Below, piece after piece: positions 57,862 through 64,000 of a stretch of DNA of 64,000 bases (within the stretch, counting starts at the first letter, position 1; every line of letters begins with the position of its first letter). A program made the translations under genes and the position numbers. This DNA comes from Antilocapra americana (lineage: Eukaryota > Chordata > Mammalia > Artiodactyla > Antilocapridae). The stretch is from positions 42,483,293-42,547,292 of the forward strand of contig ML664161.1 of NCBI GenBank assembly GCA_007570785.1, read 5' to 3'. A model generated the notes under the pieces. The model saw only the letters and a program-made list of their open reading frames with translations, ran no database searches and had not been told where the DNA came from.

Positions 57862-57985
57862 CATTTATACAATGCTGCATAGTTCTTTTCAATTAACTCA
57901 TGACAACTTTCTGAGAGCAGCTGATGGCAAGTCTTATTATCCCCATTTTACAGATGAGATATGTTAGCTAGATAAGGCTGTTTTT
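57862..57985 (-). mobile_element. MIR-related fragment, antisense
   Basis: ttcaattaactcatgacaac and cttattatccccattttaca-gatgagatatg are the MIR/antisense core. The remainder of the element is lost. Confidence 0.6.
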
Positions 57986-58727
57986 AATCCCTTTTATCAC
58001 ATTCACCTCCTGGCACTGTAAAATACACTTTAAAAAATACAATACTTTTTTGTTCTTTTAGGAAAAAAGATTTATACTATACATTACTGACTAATCTTAA
58101 GAAAGTAATGCATGATAAAAGGGAAACACTGAGAATTGTAGAAAAACATAAAAACTTATTTGTTGGTGCATTTCTTTAATAACAATTTTTAGAATACCTG
58201 TTGTCCACTCTTTTTATCCTATATCATAGTCACTGTTTTATTAAGTCTTAAAATATATATATTCCTATTTGTTTTTCCATTTTTCTTTCTTAATTCCTTG
58301 AACTAACCAAGCCCAAATTTTACACGTTCTATAGAGTGGTTCATACTCAGACACAATTTTCCTTACTTTACTTGCTTAGTGCCTCGATCTCCTTTCATTT
58401 CTGCTCCTCTTCCCCTACCAGCCCTTAAATATAGTTAATTTCATAATTTCTGGAAATAGCTTGTTCTTTCATGCTGACTTCTTTGCTAACTCCAGTCACA
58501 TAAAGGATTTCTACTGATTCTATTAAGTAGTCATGACTGGTTGAGAAGAGAGTGCCTTTATCTCTGGTCCCACTTGTCTCACAGCTCAAACACTGAAGTG
58601 CCAATGGCATGATGGAGATCTCCAGTTGGTATTCTCCCATTACTTCATCAAACTCAAAATAACTAAAAGAGTATACATCAACTCCCCCCATAAATTTCCC
58701 TTTTCCACAGATGGCAATATCATTGGC
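57986..58727. other. unassigned sequence
   Basis: A C/T-rich tract (tttcatttctgctcctcttc) at 58396-58420. No repeat or exon supported; the minus frame 58425-58691 (88 codons) has no family resemblance. Confidence 0.42.
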
Positions 58728-59093
58728 TTTAGATTGAATGTTTGTGTCTCTCCCAAATCCATATGTTGAAACTTAACCCTCAATATAACAAAATCTGGAA
58801 GTGAGCCTTTTAGAAGGGATTAGGACATGAGGGAGAGTTCTCAAGAGTGGGACTAATGCCCTTAAAATAGAGACTCCAGAAAACTCTGGTGTACCGTTCC
58901 TTCACATTAGGTTACAGTAAGATGATGGCTGTTTATGAAACAGGAAGGAGACTCTCACCAGACACTGAATCAGCAGTCTCCTTAATCTTGAACTTCCCAG
59001 CCTCCAGATGTGAGAGATAAATTTCTGTTTCTTTATAAGCTATAAGATCTATTAATATGTTATTTTGTTATAGCAACTCTAATGGACTAAGGC
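58728..59093 (+). mobile_element. MLT1A-like MaLR solo LTR, sense
   Basis: attgaatgtttgtgtctctc, ccaaatccatatgttgaaac, gggattaggacatgagggag, gggactaatgcccttaaaat, aactctggtgtaccgttcct-type middle, gaaacaggaaggagactctc, accagacactgaatcagcag, ttgaacttcccagcctccag, gataaatttctgtttcttta and ttttgttatagcaactctaa are in exact MaLR order, ending ggactaaggca. No internal sequence is left. Confidence 0.9.
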
Positions 59094-59276
59094 ATCACCC
59101 TTCTAATAACCTTCTAAGAATCCTTTCAGCTCCTATATCTATAGGTCCAATTACAAAATCCTATTGATTTTACCACCTCAATATCTGTCCACACAACACT
59201 TCATTATTACTCCAACCATTTCCCAGCTCAATCACCAATCATCATCAACTTAATATTGGCTTCTTTACCATTTCTT

Positions 59277-61492
59277 GGCTGTGTGGCACTGAGGGGGGAG
59301 TGGCAGAGAGGAGATACCCCATGTCCAAGGTCAGAGAAACCCCAGTAAGATGGTAGGCACTGGGAGAGGGCATCAGAGGGCAGACACAATCACAAAAAAC
59401 TAACGAATCTAATCACACGGACCACAGCCTTGTCTAACTCAATAAAACTATGAGCCATGCCGTGTACAGCCACCCAAGACAGTAGGGTCATGGTGGAGAG
59501 TTGTGACAAAATGAGGTCCACTGGGGAAGGGAATGGCAAACCACCTCAGTAGTCATGCTTTGAGAACCCCATGAACAGTATAAAAAGGCAAAAAGATAGG
59601 ACTCTGAAAGATGAATTCCTCAGGTTGGTAGGTGTCTAATATGCTACTGGAGATCAATGGAGTAATAACTCCAGAAAGAATGAAGAGACTGAGCCAAAAC
59701 AAAAATAATACCCAGTTGTGGATGTGACCAGTGATAGAAGCAAGGTCTGATGCTGAAAAAGCAATATTGCATAGGAACCTGCAATGATCGGTCCAAAAAT
59801 CAAGGCAAATTGGAAGTGGTCAAATAGGAGATGACAAGAGTGAATGTCCACATTTTAGGAATCAGCAAACTACAAGTGGACTGGAATGGGTGAATTTGAC
59901 TCAGATGACCATTATATCTACTGCTGTGGGCAGGAATCCCTTAGAAGAAATGGAGTAGCCATCATAGTCAACAAAAGGGTCCGAAATGCGGTACTTGGAT
60001 GCAATCTCAAAAATGACATAGTGATTGCTGTTCGTTTCCAAGGCAAATCATTCAATATCACAGTAATCCAAGTCTATGCCCTGACCAGTAATGCTGAAGA
60101 AGCTGAAGTTAAATGGTTCTATTAAGACCTGCAAGACCTTATAGAACTAACACCCAAAAAAGATATTCTTTTCATTATAGGGGACTGGAATGCAAAAGAA
60201 GGAAGTCAAAAAACACCTGGAGTTAACAGGCAAATTTGGCTTTGAATACAAAATGAAGCAGGGCAAAGGCTAATAGAGTTTTGCCAAGAGAATGCACTGG
60301 TCATAGCAAACACCCTGTTCCAACAACACAAGAGAAGACCCTACACATTGATATCACCAGATGGTCAACACCAAAATCAGACTGATTATATTCTTTGTCG
60401 CCAAAAATGGAGAAGCTCTATACACTCAGCAAAAACAAGACTAGGAGCTGACTGTAGCTAAGATCATGAACTCCTTATTGCAAAATTCAGACTTAAATTG
60501 AAGAAAAAGGGAAAACCACAGTAGAAGTGAGAAATATATATAAAGGACTAGATCTGCTAGAGTACCTGATGAACTACGGACAGACGTTCGTGACATTGTA
60601 GAGGAGACAGGGATCAAGACCATCCCCAAGAAAAAGAAATGCAAAAAAGCAAAATGGCTGTCTGAGGAGGCCTTACAAATAGCTGTGAAAAGAAGAAAAG
60701 CTTAAGGCAAAGGAGAAAAGGAAAGATACACCCATTTGAGTGCAGAGTTCCAAAGAATAGCAAGGAGAGATAAGAAAGCCTTCCTCAGTGATCATTGTAA
60801 AGAAGTAGAGGAAAACAATAGAATGGGAAAAACTAAAGATCTCTTCAAGAAAACTAAAGATACCAAGGGAACATTTCATGCAAAGATGGGCTCAATAAAG
60901 AACAGAAATGGTAGGGACCTAACAGAAGCAGAAGGTATTACGAAGAGGTGGCAAGAATACACAGAGAAACTATACAAAAAAGATCTTAATGGCCCAGAAA
61001 ATCATGATGGTGTGATCACTCACCTAGAGCCAGACATCCTGGAATGGGAAGTCAAGTGGGCCTTAGGAAGCCTCACTATGAACAAAGCTAGTGGAGGTGA
61101 TGGAATTCCAGTTAAGCTATTTCAAATCCTAAAAGATGATGCTGTGAAAGTGCTGTACTCAATATGCCAGCAAATTTGGAAAACTCAGCAGTGGCCACAG
61201 GATTGGAAAAGGTCAGTTTTCATTCCAATCCTAAAGAAAGGCAATGCCCAAGAATGCTCAAACTACCACACAATTGCATTCATATCACACGTTAGCTCAG
61301 ACGGTAAAGCGTCTGTCTGCAATGCAGAAGACCCAGGTTTGATCCCTGGGTTGGGAAGAATCCCTGGAGAAGGAGATGGCAGTCCACTTCAGTGCCCTTG
61401 CCTGGAAAATCCCATGGACGGAGGAGTCTGGTAGGCTACAGTCCATGGGGGAGCAAAGAGTCGGACACGATTGAGCAACTCTGCTTACCCTG
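59277..61492 (+). mobile_element. BovB 5' half joined to a Bov-tA SINE, one insertion unit
   Basis: 59277-61292 is sense BovB from its 5' UTR (ctgtgtggcactgagggggg, accacagccttgtctaactc, gggaatggcaaaccacctca) through the endonuclease to the start of the RT. At about 61293 it switches to a Bov-tA that lacks the first ~17 bases of its head (ctcagacggtaaagcgtctg) and runs to the SINE 3' end (gagtcggacacgattgagca). The BovB never resumes. Both outer flanks read accatttctt (59267-59276 and 61493-61502). So the BovB-SINE composite behaves as one unit. Confidence 0.88.
59772..61292 (+). pseudogene. BovB ORF2: endonuclease and start of reverse transcriptase, broken
   Basis: Order of domains: APE-type endonuclease (MGEFDSDDHYIYCCGQESLR from 59886; IQVYALTSNAEEAEV; GDWNAK near 60182), linker (LKKTKDTKGTFHAKMGSIKN-type text from 60840) and RT N-terminus (KASGGDGIPVKLFQILKD, WKRSVFIPILKKGNAQECSN). 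Defects: a stop at 60123-60125, a frame shift near 60223, a deletion near 60520 and loss of everything after the FISH residues, where the SINE begins. The last open frame (60736-61434, 232 codons) runs through the junction into SINE sequence. The catalytic YADD is absent. Confidence 0.88.
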
Positions 61493-61502
61493 ACCATTTC
61501 TT

Positions 61503-62199
61503 CCTCTATTTCTCATTTTGTGGCTATTGTCAGATGAGTCATCTGAAAGCAATGTCAAACATTAGTGGAGTGAATTGAAACCCATTGGACTGATAGTCCC
61601 TCCAGTACATGGCAACCAGGAGAAAGAGTTTGAACTCAGCTCCAAGTACTTCTTGTTTTCTCTAACTCCTCCAAAGAATGACTGAGCAATCCAACCAGAG
61701 ATGTGTTCTCAGGGGGTGGTCTTCACTATCAGAAAAGCTAACCTATCATTTTATAATCTTCTCTAACAAGTCGTCTTCACACTCCAGAAACTGAATTGCT
61801 CTCTACACTCCAAGTGTTCTCTACACATTTCAGTGTCTATGTTTTTGCTCAAGGTATTCAGTCGAACACAGGAGTGTTTAAACTCTCATTCCACTTGCTC
61901 AATTTCTTGCACTCTTTTTGATATAAACTATTTCTTAGAGCTTTTCCTGTTTTAGCCTCAAGCAAGAAGCAGTCTCTAATGCCTGAAGAATGTTCTCTGA
62001 ATCTCTTATATAATAGTTAACAGTTTATAACAAGTAATATGTGCACATATCACCCTTAGAAAATAGTAAGTTCTAAAAAGAGACTTCAATCTTCCCTATC
62101 CTTACAACAATATAACATAACAATAGTTATGGCATATAGGTGTTAGGTCATTGCCAGATGAATGAATAAAAGAACTACAATGGAATTAGAGTATAGCTA
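61503..62199. other. unassigned sequence
   Basis: About 0.7 kb with no recognised repeat or exon. It contains TGAGTCAT (AP-1-like) near 61536. Confidence 0.42.
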
Positions 62200-62212
62200 G
62201 ACTATAAGAAAG

Positions 62213-62311
62213 AACAGCAACCCATGTCATTATTCTTGCCTGGAGAATTTCATGGACAGAGGAGCCTGGCAGGTTGCAAAGAGCTGGACACAACTAAGTG
62301 ACTAAGTACAC
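62213..62311 (+). mobile_element. Bov-A monomer fragment
   Basis: gcaacccatgtcattattct, ggagaatttcatggacagag and ggttgcaaagagctggacac form one Bov-A body without a tRNA head. Flanks gactataagaaag (62200-62212) and agactaagaaag (62312-62323) look like a duplication with a 2-bp indel. A short deletion removes part of 'gggctacagtccatgggg'. Confidence 0.86.
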
Positions 62312-62559
62312 AGACTAAGAAAGCATTTTAAAATGATTTCTTAAAGCCTGTTTTAAAGGCTGTCATTTTATAGCATTCATAGAAATTAACTGTAGTAGTT
62401 ATTGAATGTAAAAATACTATAAATAATAAGTGTTACTTTGACGAACCTTGGTGTATGTCTGGCAAGGACCTAGGCACAATATCTTTGTAGTGAATCTCTA
62501 TTATTTGTTAAAACCCACTATGCATCCCTCCTTACTACAGCATTACAGCACTAATTTGG

Positions 62560-63028
62560 ATTTGGTATACCTTTCCAAGTCTCAGTTGCTGTGATTCAGC
62601 TAGAGCTGATCCCTTTGTATCTCAACAAAGTATATCCATCCCCTCAGGCTGCAAAATTGATTCAGGCATGGGGTATGGGGCGCTGCTACATCAATTAGAG
62701 TTAATCTCTGAACTTTTGTTGTAACTATTGGAAAAGAGGCACCAGGCTTATATAAACCTGGAAACCCAATGTTCAACTTGGCCACAGCTGCAGGAGAATG
62801 AAATCTGCACTATGGAAAACAAAGATAAGTAGAGAAAATTTCTGAGAATTGTTCCAACTTGGATCAAGTTGTGTCTAAAGTTAGACTCTATTATCCCGTT
62901 TTTCTTTTTTTATTCTTTTCTTCTTCTTTCTTTCTAGTTACATAGGTCAATAAATTTCTTTATGTTTGATCCAGTTTGTAGTAAGCTTCTGTCACTTTGC
63001 AACCAAAAGAATTCTAAATAATACAATC
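62560..63028 (+). mobile_element. old LTR (MaLR/ERVL-like), sense
   Basis: The 3' part tagttacataggtcaataaa, tttctttatgtttgatccag, ttctgtcactttgcaaccaa and aagaattctaaataatac follows a common MaLR-type terminal sequence. The 5' half is too decayed to set its start. A C/T tract (62906-62932) lies inside. Confidence 0.52.
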
Positions 63029-63130
63029 ATTAATTCTCACACAAAATCTGCAAGGGAAGCCTTATTTTACCCCCATTTTACTGGTGGAAAACAAACACAG
63101 AGTATCGGAGCTTCATAAATATACACAGGA
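63029..63130 (-). mobile_element. MIR fragment, antisense
   Basis: attaattctcacacaaaatc and ttattttacccccattttac-tggtggaaaac match the antisense MIR core. Confidence 0.55.
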
Positions 63131-63379
63131 AATTTAAGAAGTCAAAATTGTCCACTAAAACAATAATAGTATTTACCCACAGGGGCTGAAAATATAAATG
63201 ACCTAAATTTCTTTATTTTTAAAATTTTATATATTTTCAAAATTTCTATAATGAATTATTTTGTATGACATAATTATTTTAAAATGTATTGTTATAGTGA
63301 ATACATTTGAGATACGATAAGTATTGTGTTAAAATTTTATTCTTTTAAAATTAGGTCATAAGTGCACTTCCACGTCATT

Positions 63380-63748
63380 CAGTTCAGTTCAGTTGCTCAG
63401 TCGTGTCCAACTCTTTGCGACCCTATGCTCCGCAGCACACCAGGCTTCCCTGTCCATCACCAACTCCTAGAGTCTACCCAAACCCATGTCCATTGACTTG
63501 GTGATGCCACCCAACCATCTCATCCTCTATCGTCCACTTCTCCTCCTGCCCTCAAACCCCCAGCATCAGGGTCTTTTCCAATGAGTCAGCTCTTCGTATC
63601 AAGCGGCCAAAGTATTGGAGTTTCAGCTTCAACATCAGTCCTTCCAATGAACACCCAGGATTGATTTCATTTAGGATGGACTGGTTGGATCTCCTTGCAG
63701 TCCAAGGGACTCTCAAGAGTTTTCTCCAATACCACAGTTCAAAAGCAA
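63380..63748 (-). mobile_element. BovB 3' end, antisense, 369 bp
   Basis: cagttcagttcagttgctca (AGTTC tail), tgcgaccctatgctccgcag, atcaccaactcctagagtct, agtattggagtttcagcttc and tctccttgcagtccaaggga run to ccacagttcaaaagca, the usual position where short BovB copies are truncated. No clean duplication was found. Confidence 0.95.
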
Positions 63749-64000
63749 TTAAACAAAAAATTTAAAATTTGAAGTTATTACTATTATAGCAATTACCATT
63801 GCTGAGTTGTAATAGTTAAATGCTTCTCAACCACTTGTAAATCACACTTTACAAAGTGTCTATTAATGTTCTTTCCCTATTTTTCATTAGGGTATTTATC
63901 TTTTTCTTTAAATATTAACTCCTTTCTCTTGACTTAACCACATGACTGAAAATTTTTAGGTACAAAGTAAAAATAATTTTTCACACAGTCAATTATTTGG
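63749..64000. other. unassigned AT-rich sequence at window end
   Basis: Very AT-rich. No repeat or gene signal before the window stops. Confidence 0.4.

Noticed and set aside
388..62785. About 100 open frames of 60-130 codons across the window
   Set aside because: Most have composition-driven residues, no domain, no splice or Kozak context, and often overlap each other on opposite strands. They are what random AT-rich DNA gives.
62560..63028. A promoter read from tatataaacctgg near 62749
   Set aside because: The TATA-like word lies inside an old LTR-like tract and has no initiator or transcript support.
1..64000. CRISPR arrays, operons, phage or plasmid features
   Set aside because: No spaced direct repeats and no bacterial gene organisation. 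The repeat content is clearly that of a ruminant nuclear genome.

Overview
This window is nuclear DNA from a ruminant (a pecoran such as cattle, sheep or goat; the species cannot be fixed from the sequence). The diagnosis rests on the repeats: BovB LINEs, tRNA-Glu-headed Bov-tA SINEs, a dimeric Bov-A2 SINE with an AGC tail, artiodactyl CHR-type SINEs and ruminant L1 (L1-BT) 3' ends. Older mammal-wide repeats (MIR, L2, L1M, MLT1/MLT2 LTRs, MER5A) lie beneath them. Family names are from memory of consensus sequences, not a database search. I found no convincing host exon, no RNA gene outside SINE heads and no CpG-island promoter. The only protein-like frames are relics of BovB and L1 ORF2. The window reads as intergenic or deep intronic DNA. 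Layout. 1-8.2 kb: mostly unassigned sequence with scattered SINEs and L2/MIR fragments, plus an MLT1 LTR (5966-6722) that carries a nested L1 3' end. 8.2-11.5 kb: a nested stack in which an old antisense L1M is interrupted by an antisense BovB, itself interrupted by an antisense L1-BT and by a sense BovB 3' fragment. 11.5-30 kb: largely unassigned, with Bov-tA/CHR-2 copies, an L1M 3' end (21.7-22.3 kb), L2/MIR pieces, and two repeat-free stretches (19.54-19.93 kb and 28.57-29.48 kb) that could be regulatory. 30-36 kb: clustered Bov-tA copies, an MLT1-type LTR and a solo ERV1-type LTR. 36-38.2 kb: a long antisense L1M split by a Bov-tA. 38-44 kb: MIR/L2, a CHR SINE with a 16-bp target-site duplication, Bov-tA and unassigned DNA. 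44-53 kb: the densest retroelement zone, with BovB copies in opposite orientations, a SINE insert carrying a 5' extension of unknown origin, an MLT2-type LTR and a young Bov-A2. 53-59 kb: MER5A, L1M and MIR fragments, a T-poor low-complexity tract and an unexplained 57.3-57.6 kb segment. 59.3-61.5 kb: a BovB 5' half joined to a Bov-tA SINE inside one shared target-site duplication. 61.5-64 kb: a Bov-A fragment, an old LTR, MIR and a BovB 3' end. The clearest signal is how these elements interact. BovB enzymes mobilise Bov-tA/Bov-A2 because they share a 3' tail. The window records both partners, insertions of one into another, a chimera of the two (59277-61492) and a SINE that appears to have carried extra 5' sequence (46582-46911).
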